A stretch of DNA of 54,000 nucleotides from an uncultured Clostridia bacterium. GTDB taxonomy: Bacteria > Bacillota > Clostridia > Oscillospirales > Acutalibacteraceae. The position numbers were made by a program, and so were the translations under genes. The first letter of the stretch is position 1. Each line of letters opens with the position of its first letter. Where the stretch lies: positions 1 through 54,000 of the forward strand of contig CANRPD010000011.1 of NCBI GenBank assembly GCA_947632385.1, in the 5' to 3' direction. This document shows positions 42,643-51,327 of this stretch, one piece after another. Under the pieces are notes generated by a model that saw only the letters and a list, made by a program, of their open reading frames with translations, was not told where the DNA came from and made no database searches.

Positions 42643-43515
42643 TTACAGTTTTGGCAGCCATGGGAAAGCAGAAAGAAAGTCGCGAGGCCATGGAGAATGA
42701 AAGATCCTTCCGTTCAGTTCAGAAAGGGCTTTCGAAAAGACCTGCACACTGGCGCAGTGCAAAGCCTGTCGATTGATAAGGAGGCGCGTTCCTCCATAGA
42801 GATCGTCTCCCGCAAGAGGATGGCCCAAGAAAGCCATATGTGCTCTGATTTGATGAGTCCGGCCCGTTTCCAACCGTAAGCGGACCAAAGTATGCCCATT
42901 TTGGGAGCAGATGCTTGTCCAATGGGTAACTGCAGGCTCTCCCAAACCGCATTTCCGTTGGATTTTACTGTCCGGGGCCAAACCAATCGGAACGTCTACC
43001 CTGCCCGCTCCTTGTATTTCACCCTGGCAAACCGCATAGTAGACCTTCTCCGCACGAATCCCGCAAACCGCGGCCCGATGTTTGCCGACCAAAACAACTC
43101 CGGTGGTATCTCGATCCAGGCGGTACAACGAACGAAACAGATGACTTTGACCGGTGTGCACATAGTGCCATGCGATGGCATTGAGCAAACTATCGCCACC
43201 GTGCCCCGGAGACGGATGTATGGGCATCTCTGGCGGTTTCTCTACCACCAATAGATCTTCGTCTTCATACAGGACAGGCAACAGCCACGGTTCCGGTTGA
43301 TACGACATGTCCTCATCCGGAAGGGAAAAAGCGAGCTCTTGACCGGAATGAAGCAAATCCACAGTCCTTGCAGGAAATCCATCCAACAGAATGCCTCCAA
43401 GGGTGTTTTTCTGCTGCGTCAGAAAGCCAGTAGAAAGGGCAAGGGCTTTTCGGGCAAACTCCTGCACGGTTCTACCTGCCCAATCAACAGGGACGAAATA
43501 ACGAAGAACGCGCAT
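42643..43515 (-). CDS. RluA family pseudouridine synthase
   Basis: A 290-residue member of the RluA/RluD family with YRLDRDTTG (131-139, catalytic D134) and the RLETGRTHQIRAHMAFLGHPLAGD signature. The S4-like N-terminus is shortened or divergent, so the target uridine cannot be predicted. The ATG overlaps the ispA stop (TGATG). Confidence 0.92.
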   Translation of the reverse strand: MRVLRYFVPVDWAGRTVQEFARKALALSTGFLTQQKNTLGGILLDGFPARTVDLLHSGQELAFSLPDEDMSYQPEPWLLPVLYEDEDLLVVEKPPEMPIHPSPGHGGDSLLNAIAWHYVHTGQSHLFRSLYRLDRDTTGVVLVGKHRAAVCGIRAEKVYYAVCQGEIQGAGRVDVPIGLAPDSKIQRKCGLGEPAVTHWTSICSQNGHTLVRLRLETGRTHQIRAHMAFLGHPLAGDDLYGGTRLLINRQALHCASVQVFSKALSELNGRIFHSPWPRDFLSAFPWLPKL

Positions 43516-44402
43516 CAAGAAGTCCTTTGGGCCAGCTCACGAGCAAGTTGAGCTAAGAAACTCGTATCGTTTTGAAAGTGATTTAAAGCGTCCAATGCAT
43601 CTCGGGTATATTGGTCCACCAGCTCCTGCGCCTTCTCCACGCCCAGGAGGGTCACATAGTTTCGTTTGTCTCTTGCTTCATCCATGCCGACATTCTTACC
43701 CATGGCATGGACATCTCCCAGAACATCCAACAGATCATCCCGAATTTGAAATGCCATTCCCAATCCGCAGGCATACTCCCGAGCGGCAACGAGCTGTTCA
43801 TCATTGGCTCCGGCCGCCAGGCAACCCATTTGAGCTGCGGCAGAAATCAGCGCGACCGTCTTCCCCATGTCCATTTTTTGCAGTTCGTCCATTCCAACTG
43901 GTTTGCCCTCTGTCTGCAAATCAATGCACTGGCCGCCTACCATGCCTGTTTCCCGGGCTCCAGCGTGCTGAGCCAAAGTACGGGCCGCACGGGCAGCAAC
44001 GGATGGATCCCCGAAGGAAAGTGCAGCCTCGAAGGCAAGCGTCAGTAAGCCGTCCCCAGCCAACAGAGCAATCGCCTCTCCATAGATCTTGTGATTCGTT
44101 GGTTTCCCCCGCCGCAAGTCATCATCGTCCATGCAGGGGAGATCGTCATGGATCAAAGAATACGCATGCACCATCTCCACTGCGCAAGCAAACGGCAAGG
44201 CATCTGCTGCGTCCCCGCCGCAAAGCGCACAAAAGCCCAGAACAAGCATTGCCCGGATCCGCTTTCCGCCTGCCAAAAGGCTATAAGCCATGGATTCCAG
44301 GACCGAGGCGGCAAGACTCACCCGATCTACACGTGGAAGAAATGTGTGTAGGCTGTGTTCGATCATTCCGCGATAGAGCGCTGACTGCTCCTGGAAATTC
44401 AT
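43515..44402 (-). CDS. ispA: Farnesyl diphosphate synthase (geranyltranstransferase)
   Basis: Condenses isopentenyl and dimethylallyl diphosphates. The 295-residue protein has the first aspartate-rich motif DDLPCMD (86-92), the lysine-arginine GGKRIR (45-50), and the second motif DDLLD further down. The placement after xseB is a classical order (xseA-xseB-ispA). It overlaps xseB by 4 bases. Confidence 0.94.
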   Translation of the reverse strand: MNFQEQSALYRGMIEHSLHTFLPRVDRVSLAASVLESMAYSLLAGGKRIRAMLVLGFCALCGGDAADALPFACAVEMVHAYSLIHDDLPCMDDDDLRRGKPTNHKIYGEAIALLAGDGLLTLAFEAALSFGDPSVAARAARTLAQHAGARETGMVGGQCIDLQTEGKPVGMDELQKMDMGKTVALISAAAQMGCLAAGANDEQLVAAREYACGLGMAFQIRDDLLDVLGDVHAMGKNVGMDEARDKRNYVTLLGVEKAQELVDQYTRDALDALNHFQNDTSFLAQLARELAQRTS

Positions 44403-44605
44403 AGCGTTTCCTCCACGTGTTCCTCGCCCATCTCCAGAACTTTTTGCTGCGCTTTTTCCAACGTTTCATAACACTGAGAGGATAACTTGACCCCCTCCTC
44501 AAACAATTTCATCGCACTTTCCAAAGATTCTTCCCCGCTCTCCAACTTTTCTACAATTATGGAAAGCCGTTCCATCGCCTGCTCAAAGTTCAGTTTGCCC
44601 GGCAT
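44399..44605 (-). CDS. xseB: Exodeoxyribonuclease VII small subunit
   Basis: A 68-residue helical partner of XseA. The segment NFEQAMERLSIIVEKLESGE is diagnostic. It overlaps xseA by 23 bases and ispA by 4, indicating tight translational coupling. Confidence 0.95.
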   Translation of the reverse strand: MPGKLNFEQAMERLSIIVEKLESGEESLESAMKLFEEGVKLSSQCYETLEKAQQKVLEMGEEHVEETL

Positions 44606-45824
44606 CTGCTCTGACCTGCCTTTCTACGACTTGTGCTTTTATTCTTCCTTGGGCCAGCTTGATCTGTACCTGTTCACCTACTGTAACCTGTTTTGCTTCC
44701 CGCAAAAGTTCACCGGATCCATTCGTCACAACAGCGTATCCTCGCTGCAACACTTTCAGCGGACTCAGCGCATCCATGCGACCGGATAAAAGCCGAAGAC
44801 GGGCCCTCTCCTGCTGGATCCTCTGAGAATACTCACTGATCAAGCTGCCCGTCATTTGGGCAAGCCGCAGTTGAAAAGCTTCTAAAAATATCTGCGGCTT
44901 TGCGAGGACCGATTCCTTCGCAAGCGAATCCAATTGATCTCGAAAGTGGTCCAAGTAGATCTGGATAGCAGAAAAGATACGATTCTCCATGGACACGACG
45001 CGCATTTTTTCCGAAATGCCGTCCGGTGTGGTCACCTCTGCAGCAGCACTGGGCGTAGGAGCGCGGAGATCGGCAACAAAATCGCAAAGGGTAAAATCTG
45101 TTTCATGTCCTACAGCGGATACGACCGGTACTTCGGAAGCATACACCGCCCGCACCAACTCTTCATCATTAAAAGCCCAGAGATCTTCCGCCGAGCCGCC
45201 GCCCCTTCCCAAGATGATCACATCGCATAACTCTTTTTTTCCAAGTTTTCGGACCGCTGCAGTGAGTTTTTCAGGAGCTTCCTCCCCTTGGACGGGGACG
45301 GAACAAAATACAATGGTTGCCAACGGCCATCTCCGCCCGGTAACTTGTAAAATATCGCGAATGGCCGCACCAGAGGACGAGGTGATCACTCCGATCCGCT
45401 GGGGATATTTGGGAACGGGACGTTTATGAGCGGCATCAAAAAGGCCTTCCTGTGCCAACCGTTCTTTCAACTGCTCGTAGGAAAGGCCCAACGCACCGAT
45501 CCCATCTGGGAGAATGTCTTCCGCATAGAGCTGATACTGCCCTGCCGGCTCATAGACCGAGATCCGCCCTCGAACCAAAACTTTCAGTCCGTCGTAAGGG
45601 ACAAATTTGAGATGACGCACTGCCGAAACGAACATCACAACTTTCAGAGAAGCCCCTGAATCCTTCAAGGTAAAATACAAGTGGCCAGACCGTTGATTCC
45701 GAGTAAAATTGGAGATCTCCCCGCTGACACAAATGTCGTTCAGCCTTCCGTCTCCCTCCAACAGGGACTTGATAAAAAAGTTGACTTGACTGACTGTCAG
45801 CGTAGCAGGTGCCAATGGATTCAC
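44583..45824 (-). CDS. xseA: Exodeoxyribonuclease VII large subunit
   Basis: Degrades single-stranded DNA with XseB. An N-terminal OB-fold (VSQVNFFIKSLLEGD, SGEISNFTRNQRSGHLYFTLKD) precedes the catalytic region with GVITSSSGAAIRDI, ILGRGGGSAEDLWAFN and SAVGHETDFTLCDFVADLRAPTPSAAAE; a coiled-coil follows. The protein has 413 residues. The GTG start at 45824 has GAGGAA immediately before it; a TTG three codons later is an alternative. Confidence 0.95.
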   Translation of the reverse strand: MNPLAPATLTVSQVNFFIKSLLEGDGRLNDICVSGEISNFTRNQRSGHLYFTLKDSGASLKVVMFVSAVRHLKFVPYDGLKVLVRGRISVYEPAGQYQLYAEDILPDGIGALGLSYEQLKERLAQEGLFDAAHKRPVPKYPQRIGVITSSSGAAIRDILQVTGRRWPLATIVFCSVPVQGEEAPEKLTAAVRKLGKKELCDVIILGRGGGSAEDLWAFNDEELVRAVYASEVPVVSAVGHETDFTLCDFVADLRAPTPSAAAEVTTPDGISEKMRVVSMENRIFSAIQIYLDHFRDQLDSLAKESVLAKPQIFLEAFQLRLAQMTGSLISEYSQRIQQERARLRLLSGRMDALSPLKVLQRGYAVVTNGSGELLREAKQVTVGEQVQIKLAQGRIKAQVVERQVRADAGQTEL

Positions 45825-45891
45825 TTCCTCATGTTATCTTGCCACAAAATAGGCGCCCTCATAATATCAGACAGCATCCATGCAAACCCGA

Positions 45892-46305
45892 TCAGGTCTC
45901 CAAGGGGGGCGCCTCCTGAGCTTTCACCACACTGGCCAGCACACCGTTAATATATGGCGCATCATCCGGTCCGCCATATTTTTTTGCGAGCTCCACCGCC
46001 TCGTTGATCGAGACGCCCAGCGGGATATTGTCTTCGTAAAGGATCTCGTACACAGCCAACCGCAGTAATGCGACCGTCACTTTGGAAAGCCGTCCAAAGC
46101 TCCAACCGCGGATGTGGGACCGGATGCGTTGGTCGATTTCTTCCATGTGGGTCTGAACGCCCAAAGCGGCTTCCACTGCATACTTCCCTGCCTGGAGATC
46201 TCTCGCCTCTCTGCCTGCGTCCAGAATCTCTTCTACCGGCTCACCGCACACTGCATTTTCAAACAGAATGCAGAACGCCTGCTCCCGCATTTCTCTTCTG
46301 GTCAT
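45892..46305 (-). CDS. nusB: Transcription antitermination factor NusB
   Basis: An RNA-binding partner of NusE in ribosomal antitermination. The 137-residue protein begins TRREMREQAFCILFE and has the C-terminal NEAVELAKKYGGPDDAPYINGVL motif. The ATG at 46305 follows AAGGAG. It has a consensus promoter 138 bases upstream and a hairpin in the leader. It heads the xse-ispA block after a 67-base gap. Confidence 0.95.
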   Translation of the reverse strand: MTRREMREQAFCILFENAVCGEPVEEILDAGREARDLQAGKYAVEAALGVQTHMEEIDQRIRSHIRGWSFGRLSKVTVALLRLAVYEILYEDNIPLGVSINEAVELAKKYGGPDDAPYINGVLASVVKAQEAPPLET

Positions 46306-46342
46306 TGGGGACTCCTTCCTCAATCCGTACCGTCGAACACAA

Positions 46343-46374
46343 CAAAATGGCTCACTGAATGAATCCAGTGAGCC
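46343..46374 (-). terminator. Hairpin in the nusB leader, possible attenuator
   Basis: GGCTCACTG and CAGTGAGCC (46349-46357 and 46366-46374) form a perfect stem with an 8-base loop. The minus-strand 3' side reads ATTTTGTTG, a weak T tract. It lies between the nusB promoter and the gene, so it could reduce read-through into nusB. Confidence 0.5.
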
Positions 46375-46442
46375 GGTCAAAAGAGAAGGGTCCTTCTGCT
46401 CTTTGAAAGCTCTGTTTACGGATTCATCCGAATCACAGAGCT

Positions 46443-46471
46443 ATTATACCAGTAAACAGGCGCTTTCGCAA
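46443..46471 (-). promoter_or_regulatory. Sigma-A promoter of nusB
   Basis: TTGCGA (46466-46471), 17 bases, TATAAT (46443-46448) on the minus strand. It gives nusB and the genes after it vegetative transcription independent of spoIIIA. Confidence 0.85.
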
Positions 46472-46503
46472 TAGGAAAAACATCTTCCAGTCCAAAACCA
46501 ATT

Positions 46504-47058
46504 CTATTCTTTGCCAATGATCTTAATCTTGTCAGCGCTCAAATTCGTCTGTTCCATCACCACCTCCTGGACAATCAGCGTATCCGTATCTGTCAGTTCA
46601 CGATCGACCACAACGTTACATTCTCCGTTCGCGATGTACACAACGCTCTCCCGGATCCCTTTGGCTTCCAACAGATTTTCCACATTGGCCTCTTGTAGAA
46701 TGTTTTGCGCGATCGCCGATGCCTGGTCTACTGCCTGTTTTTTTGCATCCGTATCCCCATCGACCTTCTCCAAGACGTCATCTAACAGTTCGATGGCCTG
46801 ATCGCGCGCATTCTGCCGGTCCATTCTGGCCTGAGAAAGGCTTGTTCCCGTTTTTTCGGTGGAAGGTCTCAGATCATCTCCCACGGTCTCCACATAGGCA
46901 TTATTGACCAGCTGAGCCGCTCCCAGCTGACTGGAGGTACCTTCCCCGTCGCCTACCGGCAGTTTTCCGGTCCCCGCGAACTGCCAATTTAAGTACACAG
47001 CCGCGCCCAACGCCAATACCAGAGAGGCAAGTACCAATTGTTTTCTCCCGACCTTCAT
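46504..47058 (-). CDS. spoIIIAH: Stage III sporulation protein AH
   Basis: The forespore-facing mother-cell partner of SpoIIQ in the feeding-tube channel. The 184-residue protein has one N-terminal transmembrane helix (about 7-25), a low-complexity linker, a coiled-coil region (DRQNARDQAIELLDDVL) and the EscJ/YscJ-like ring domain at the C-terminus. It is the last gene of spoIIIA. Confidence 0.93.
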   Translation of the reverse strand: MKVGRKQLVLASLVLALGAAVYLNWQFAGTGKLPVGDGEGTSSQLGAAQLVNNAYVETVGDDLRPSTEKTGTSLSQARMDRQNARDQAIELLDDVLEKVDGDTDAKKQAVDQASAIAQNILQEANVENLLEAKGIRESVVYIANGECNVVVDRELTDTDTLIVQEVVMEQTNLSADKIKIIGKE

Positions 47059-47106
47059 CCTTCATACCTCCGATTTAATTAGTTGATCAAGCTGGGCTCC
47101 GTACCG

Positions 47107-47634
47107 TTACCCACTGTCCATCACGCACACTTTTGTGGAGGAGATTCCCAACCCGACCCGCACGGCAAGATGGAGCTTCTCCTGTACAACCGGGTCGCTG
47201 GCATACCGGCTGACGATGACTACCCCCTTGACCTCAGGTTGGATCCGCGTCACGGTCAGGGCGCTTTGTCCACCGTCCGGATCCTTGATGAGCACATGTT
47301 CAGATTCTGTTTCCTGCCGGTCCTGCTCCGCTTCCGTATGGCTGTCTGCAGCGTAAACGACTTCCTCCCCCTTTTCTAAAGTGATCATCACTTGCGCCTT
47401 GTCATCCCCGGTTATCGCAGAGACGATCCGAACCAATCCGTCTTCCAATTCCTGACGATATACGGACGCCGTGATCAGCTCATCGTCCGGAGTGGAGTCA
47501 TTGGCTTCCGGGTCTCTCCTACCAGAAAAGTAGAGAAGCCCGATGCCACACAAACCCAGCAGCACCAGCATCTGCATCCCTCGGCCTTTTTTGAACGTAT
47601 TTTGAATCGCCTGTTTCCACCGGTCAATTTCCAT
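47107..47634 (-). CDS. spoIIIAG: Stage III sporulation protein AG
   Basis: Forms a large ring in the mother-cell membrane of the channel. The 175-residue product has a transmembrane helix (about 20-37) and a YscJ-like domain (ELEDGLVRIVSAITGDDKAQVMITLEKG, then VVIVSRYASDPVVQEKL). It overlaps spoIIIAF by 11 bases. Confidence 0.93.
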   Translation of the reverse strand: MEIDRWKQAIQNTFKKGRGMQMLVLLGLCGIGLLYFSGRRDPEANDSTPDDELITASVYRQELEDGLVRIVSAITGDDKAQVMITLEKGEEVVYAADSHTEAEQDRQETESEHVLIKDPDGGQSALTVTRIQPEVKGVVIVSRYASDPVVQEKLHLAVRVGLGISSTKVCVMDSG

Positions 47635-48091
47635 CCAGTTCTACCTCCACTTTCGTATTTCCATCGAACACCCCTTTCAGCAATGCCCGCGCTCTTTCCA
47701 CATCCGTTTCATAGGGGAATTCCAAATACACTCTGTCCAATACTATGCTTCCCTCGACTCCAATATTTGCACGCACTTGTATTTTTTTCGGTGAAAGGCC
47801 CACAGTGGCTAATAGTCCCTGGATCTCCTGTGCAGCTCGCTGTTCTACCGCATCTTGTGTGGCTTCCTGAACATACACTGTCAGCTCCTCGCTGACAGGA
47901 TCCATCGATGGAACGGAAATGGTCTCTCTCCAGTCAACCGAGAAAAAGCCGGTCACGGTAGACAATAGCAAGACCAACACCGCCAGAGAACGGACGAACC
48001 GTACCAGTTGCTCATTGTCGCAAAGCCGCGTAGCCAATTCGAGGATAAGGATCCCTCCGCAGACAGCGACTGCTTCTTTGAAAACGTTCAT
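47624..48091 (-). CDS. spoIIIAF: Stage III sporulation protein AF
   Basis: A 155-residue membrane protein with two N-terminal helices (about 5-22 and 32-50) and a C-terminal ring-building domain (AAQEIQGLLATVGLSPKKIQV, RVYLEF). The ATG at 48091 overlaps the spoIIIAE stop as ATGA. An upstream in-frame extension lies in spoIIIAE and is not real. Confidence 0.9.
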   Translation of the reverse strand: MNVFKEAVAVCGGILILELATRLCDNEQLVRFVRSLAVLVLLLSTVTGFFSVDWRETISVPSMDPVSEELTVYVQEATQDAVEQRAAQEIQGLLATVGLSPKKIQVRANIGVEGSIVLDRVYLEFPYETDVERARALLKGVFDGNTKVEVELDGN

Positions 48092-49191
48092 AGGGCATTG
48101 TGAACAGAGATGACCAAAGCCGCACTGACCACTGCAACTACGCCCGTACTCACCAGGATGGCAAGCAGCATGCGCGCCACATTGCCGCAGGCGGCTAAAA
48201 ATCCGGCTGCCCGGTTCGCTTCGAACAGATCCCCGATGATCTGTCCGACCTGACACACTGCTATCCATAGAGTCGTTTCCAAAACCGCTGGAAGCAGGAG
48301 ACACAGCGCTGACAGGAGCCCAAAGGCGCCCACCCCAGATTTGACAAGCTCCACGCTGTTTTTTACAGCGGACACAGCATCCCCCAAAGCGGAACCAATG
48401 ACTGGGACGGCAGAGGCCGCAAGTATTTTTGCCGCCTTACTGGAGGCAACATCGATCCGCGCATTCAGTACAGTTTGCAGGGAAAGGACGCCCGAAAAGA
48501 CAGATACCGCAACCACCAGGAGCCATTTGGCAGCCCCATAAACTGTGTTTGTCAGTTTTTCCATACGAATGTCGCACACACCTGTTACAAAAGCCATCGC
48601 CAGAAGTACATGAAGCAGTGGAAATACCACCGCCGAGCAAAACAACGGGATCCCGTTTCCAGCGGCCAAGGTCATAAAGCTGTACGAACCGCTGACCGTA
48701 GGATTTCCACTGGCAGCAAGCAAGGCCGCATAAACCGGAACGGCTGCCACCAGAAATGCGCCTGTGCGCTCTACGACTCGACTGGTAGCATGCATCAGGT
48801 CTAACAGGGGCACACCCATCAGAAGGCCGCAGGAGAGGTTCACAGCTAAAGAGGCTGTTTTTTCAACGGATGTTTCGCCCAAGGATGTGCCCATTCGAAA
48901 CAAGACGATCACAGCTGTGATCGCTGCCAGAGCGCGGACCGGTCCTGTGATTTTCCTGCGCAGCACTTCTATTGCGGCTTGCAGGATGCCCTTTCCATCA
49001 CCGAGTGACAGCGGCTCACTGCCCTGTACCTGATCGACAAGCTCTTGGGTATTTTCGTCCAATCGGTCGTAAAGGGCAGCTGCGCCGCTTCTTTCCGCCA
49101 GATCATATGGAAAATCGGTCTCTGCCGCGTTGGCGGGTATTGCAAAACAAATAGCTGCAAGGACCATCACCATGCACTTCCTGAGTTTCAT
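48088..49191 (-). CDS. spoIIIAE: Stage III sporulation protein AE
   Basis: A 367-residue polytopic membrane protein with a signal peptide (1-22, ending ANAAE) and about eight hydrophobic segments. It is the largest membrane component of the SpoIIIA complex and is distantly related to type III secretion export proteins. FDPYDL-like DFPYDLAERSG follows the signal peptide. It begins 8 bases after spoIIIAD. Confidence 0.93.
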   Translation of the reverse strand: MKLRKCMVMVLAAICFAIPANAAETDFPYDLAERSGAAALYDRLDENTQELVDQVQGSEPLSLGDGKGILQAAIEVLRRKITGPVRALAAITAVIVLFRMGTSLGETSVEKTASLAVNLSCGLLMGVPLLDLMHATSRVVERTGAFLVAAVPVYAALLAASGNPTVSGSYSFMTLAAGNGIPLFCSAVVFPLLHVLLAMAFVTGVCDIRMEKLTNTVYGAAKWLLVVAVSVFSGVLSLQTVLNARIDVASSKAAKILAASAVPVIGSALGDAVSAVKNSVELVKSGVGAFGLLSALCLLLPAVLETTLWIAVCQVGQIIGDLFEANRAAGFLAACGNVARMLLAILVSTGVVAVVSAALVISVHNAL

Positions 49192-49199
49192 AAAAGCTC

Positions 49200-49595
49200 C
49201 TATCCGATCCCCTGTGTTATTTTGTCCAGCAACGTGAAGGTCTGCGTGATCAACCCCAGCGACACCGCTAAAATGGCTGCTTTTCCAGCCAGCTCAACTG
49301 TAAAACCCAAAGCTCCTTCTCCGGCATCCCTACAGACGGATGCTACAAGGTGAGCGACCAGACCGATCCCTACTGCTTTCAGCACCGTTTCCAGGCAATC
49401 TGCTGCCAGATCTTGACTGTCGATGTACCCGCGGAGTTGGTTGACAAGGTCAGTGAGCTCGCCTGAAATGCCCAACAGAATGGCGATACATGCGCCACAC
49501 CCCGCCAAAACTGCATATTCTTTACTGGAATGGCTGATCAGAGTCACCAGCACTGCCGCACACACCGCACTGATGCAAATCTCAAAAATCTCCAT
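49200..49595 (-). CDS. spoIIIAD: Stage III sporulation protein AD
   Basis: A 131-residue membrane protein with four predicted helices, family-typical length. The ATG at 49595 follows TAGGACG; a longer reading extends into spoIIIAC and is rejected. It begins 4 bases after the spoIIIAC stop. Confidence 0.93.
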   Translation of the reverse strand: MEIFEICISAVCAAVLVTLISHSSKEYAVLAGCGACIAILLGISGELTDLVNQLRGYIDSQDLAADCLETVLKAVGIGLVAHLVASVCRDAGEGALGFTVELAGKAAILAVSLGLITQTFTLLDKITQGIG

Positions 49596-49599
49596 CGTC

Positions 49600-49794
49600 C
49601 TATAACTGGAATACCGATTTGATCGTGCCAAATAAAACGTTGATCTGATCAATGATCATCATCAGGACCACGATCAACCCAGCTAACGTCGTCATCATGG
49701 CCTGCTCTTCCCGGCCGGAGCGGATCAAAAGCTGATTGAGTACCGCAACCAATATGCCAATGGCTGCAATTTTGAAGATCAGGTCAACTTCCAT
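49600..49794 (-). CDS. spoIIIAC: Stage III sporulation protein AC
   Basis: A 64-residue protein with two transmembrane helices, beginning MEVDLIFKIAAIGILVAVLN, the typical SpoIIIAC start, and a conserved RSGREEQAMM loop. It lies 30 bases after spoIIIAB. Confidence 0.94.
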   Translation of the reverse strand: MEVDLIFKIAAIGILVAVLNQLLIRSGREEQAMMTTLAGLIVVLMMIIDQINVLFGTIKSVFQL

Positions 49795-49824
49795 GCTCTT
49801 TGTTTCCTTTCACTGGATCGCTGT

Positions 49825-50313
49825 TTACCACACTGCAAGCACCGGTAAAATGCCAAAGAACAGTCCCAAAACGACTGCCAACCGTGCCTGCCTGATTTCT
49901 TCACTTCGGGCTGCTTCCAAAGCTTCTTCTGTCATTGCAGCGTAGACGCGTACATGCTGCAACGTTTCTTGAACTCCGCTGGCACCCAGGCCACGGATAA
50001 AGGCCCGGTACAGCTTTCGATCGGAAGGAATGGGAAAAAGCTGGTTTCCTGCGTCTACCAAAGCCTTTTGTGGATCGGGATCATGCGATCCGGTCATGGA
50101 TGCCAGAGCCAGGGCACAGATCCGATTGTCTGCATTCAAATAGATCAGATCCTGAAGGGACATGGACTGATAGGAGATACCGATCTCAAACCCGAGCATC
50201 ATGCGCCGCAATTCCTGTAAACACCGCGTTCTGCTGCGCAGGCGGTGCATCTGCAGGATGCCACCGGCGAATCCGCAGCCCACCACTAAAACCGCACCCA
50301 GAATCCTCTCCAT
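49825..50313 (-). CDS. spoIIIAB: Stage III sporulation protein AB
   Basis: A 162-residue GspF-like component with an N-terminal helix (GAVLVVGCGFAGG) and a C-terminal one (VVLGLFFGILPVLAV). RLRSRTRCLQELRRMM and the following MSLQDLI region are typical. The ATG at 50313 follows GGAG at about 11 bases. Its first 128 bases overlap spoIIIAA in another frame, much more than the usual few bases. Confidence 0.9.
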   Translation of the reverse strand: MERILGAVLVVGCGFAGGILQMHRLRSRTRCLQELRRMMLGFEIGISYQSMSLQDLIYLNADNRICALALASMTGSHDPDPQKALVDAGNQLFPIPSDRKLYRAFIRGLGASGVQETLQHVRVYAAMTEEALEAARSEEIRQARLAVVLGLFFGILPVLAVW

Positions 50314-51223
50314 AGCCACTGTTCTCCATTCTTTCGATCCGGTCGATCTCACCTGGATTTTCCCGAGTTCCCAAATAGACCACCGTCTGAAATGAATTGG
50401 TCACAAGCAGTTTCCGAAGCAAGGGCCTTTGGTTTCTTGCCCCGTGTCCGTGCAGGGAAGCGATCACCCCTACTCCGCTGAAAACAGATTGCTGCACCGC
50501 CGGAAGATCACCCGGAGAAAGCTCATCGCACAGGATAAACTCCGGAGCGAGCATGCGAATGGCAATCTCAAAGGCCTCAGCTTTTGGACAACCACGCAGG
50601 ATATCCGTACAGGGACCTAAATCAAATGCTCCAGAAAGCTCTCCCCGCTCATCCAGCACAGTGACCCGACCTCCTTGCAGAAACCTGCCTGTAGAGAGGG
50701 ATATCGCCACGTCCCGCAAAAGTGTCGTCTTTCCGCTGGAAGGCGCCCCAACGATCAGAACACCTCTGGAAAAGTCGATTCCTTCCAGGAAAAGCCTGTC
50801 CCCACAGCCCGGGGAACGTCTGGGAATGCGAAAAACCAGTGAAGTCACGTCCCGCATGCTTTTTACCTGTCCATCCTCGACCACGGCCGTTCCGCAAACT
50901 CCGATCCGGTACCCATCCGGTGTACAGACATACCCGTGTTTGAGCTCCTGCTCGTGGCTGAAAACGGAATGATCGCACATTGTACTGAGAACAGCATGGA
51001 GGGTCTCCCCATCCGTATGCGGCAAATCGTCGGCAAGCGCCCGAGTGACGCTTCCATCTTTCCGCAGAAACAACACCCCTTCCCGGCCGCACAAACACAC
51101 AGGTTGATCCCGACCCAAATGGATATCGAAGGTCTGTTCCTTGATCGGCTGCGGGACACTTTGCAGCCAGCCGCTGAACCGACCCAATCGGCGAGCCACT
51201 TGATCGAATCCAGATGTGTTCAT
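50186..51223 (-). CDS. spoIIIAA: Stage III sporulation protein AA (ATPase)
   Basis: The cytoplasmic ATPase that powers the SpoIIIA channel. Walker A is GAPSSGKTT (159-167), Walker B LCDEL (231-235). The ATG at 51223 lies 6 bases after GGGAGGTGA. Known SpoIIIAA proteins are about 307 residues long; this frame runs to 345, the last 42 residues being Gly/Ala/Pro-rich and lying over the start of spoIIIAB. The tail is probably non-functional read-through of a lost stop. Confidence 0.94.
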   Translation of the reverse strand: MNTSGFDQVARRLGRFSGWLQSVPQPIKEQTFDIHLGRDQPVCLCGREGVLFLRKDGSVTRALADDLPHTDGETLHAVLSTMCDHSVFSHEQELKHGYVCTPDGYRIGVCGTAVVEDGQVKSMRDVTSLVFRIPRRSPGCGDRLFLEGIDFSRGVLIVGAPSSGKTTLLRDVAISLSTGRFLQGGRVTVLDERGELSGAFDLGPCTDILRGCPKAEAFEIAIRMLAPEFILCDELSPGDLPAVQQSVFSGVGVIASLHGHGARNQRPLLRKLLVTNSFQTVVYLGTRENPGEIDRIERMENSGYGEDSGCGFSGGLRIRRWHPADAPPAQQNAVFTGIAAHDARV

Positions 51224-51247
51224 CCCTCTCACCTCCCTTGTAGTGCA

Positions 51248-51276
51248 TGTGTATGGGACAGCCTCTCAAAATAGAA
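51248..51276 (-). promoter_or_regulatory. Candidate sigma-E promoter of spoIIIA
   Basis: TTCTATT (51270-51276), 14 bases, CATACACA (51248-51255) on the minus strand. The -10 box has one mismatch to CATACAnT, the -35 has 5 of 7 matches. Sigma-E is the known regulator of spoIIIA, and no sigma-A promoter is visible here. Confidence 0.55.
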
Positions 51277-51311
51277 CAAGCCCGTCGGGAAATCAAATCC
51301 CCGACGGGCTT
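51271..51311 (-). terminator. Terminator after the Nudix gene
   Basis: A 12-bp stem AAGCCCGTCGGG with its complement (51278-51311), 10-base loop, then GTTCTATTTT on the minus strand. Its trailing T-rich end is shared with the -35 box of the spoIIIA promoter. Confidence 0.8.
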
Positions 51312-51327
51312 GTGGTTCTGTAAAACT

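Noticed and set aside
45825-45891. Promoter between nusB and xseA
   Set aside because: TTGCAT and TATTAT occur but are only 13 bases apart.
46409-46441. Outer GCTCTGT/ACAGAGC repeat as an RNA hairpin of the nusB leader
   Set aside because: One arm lies at or before the expected transcription start, so it would not be fully transcribed; kept only as a possible operator.
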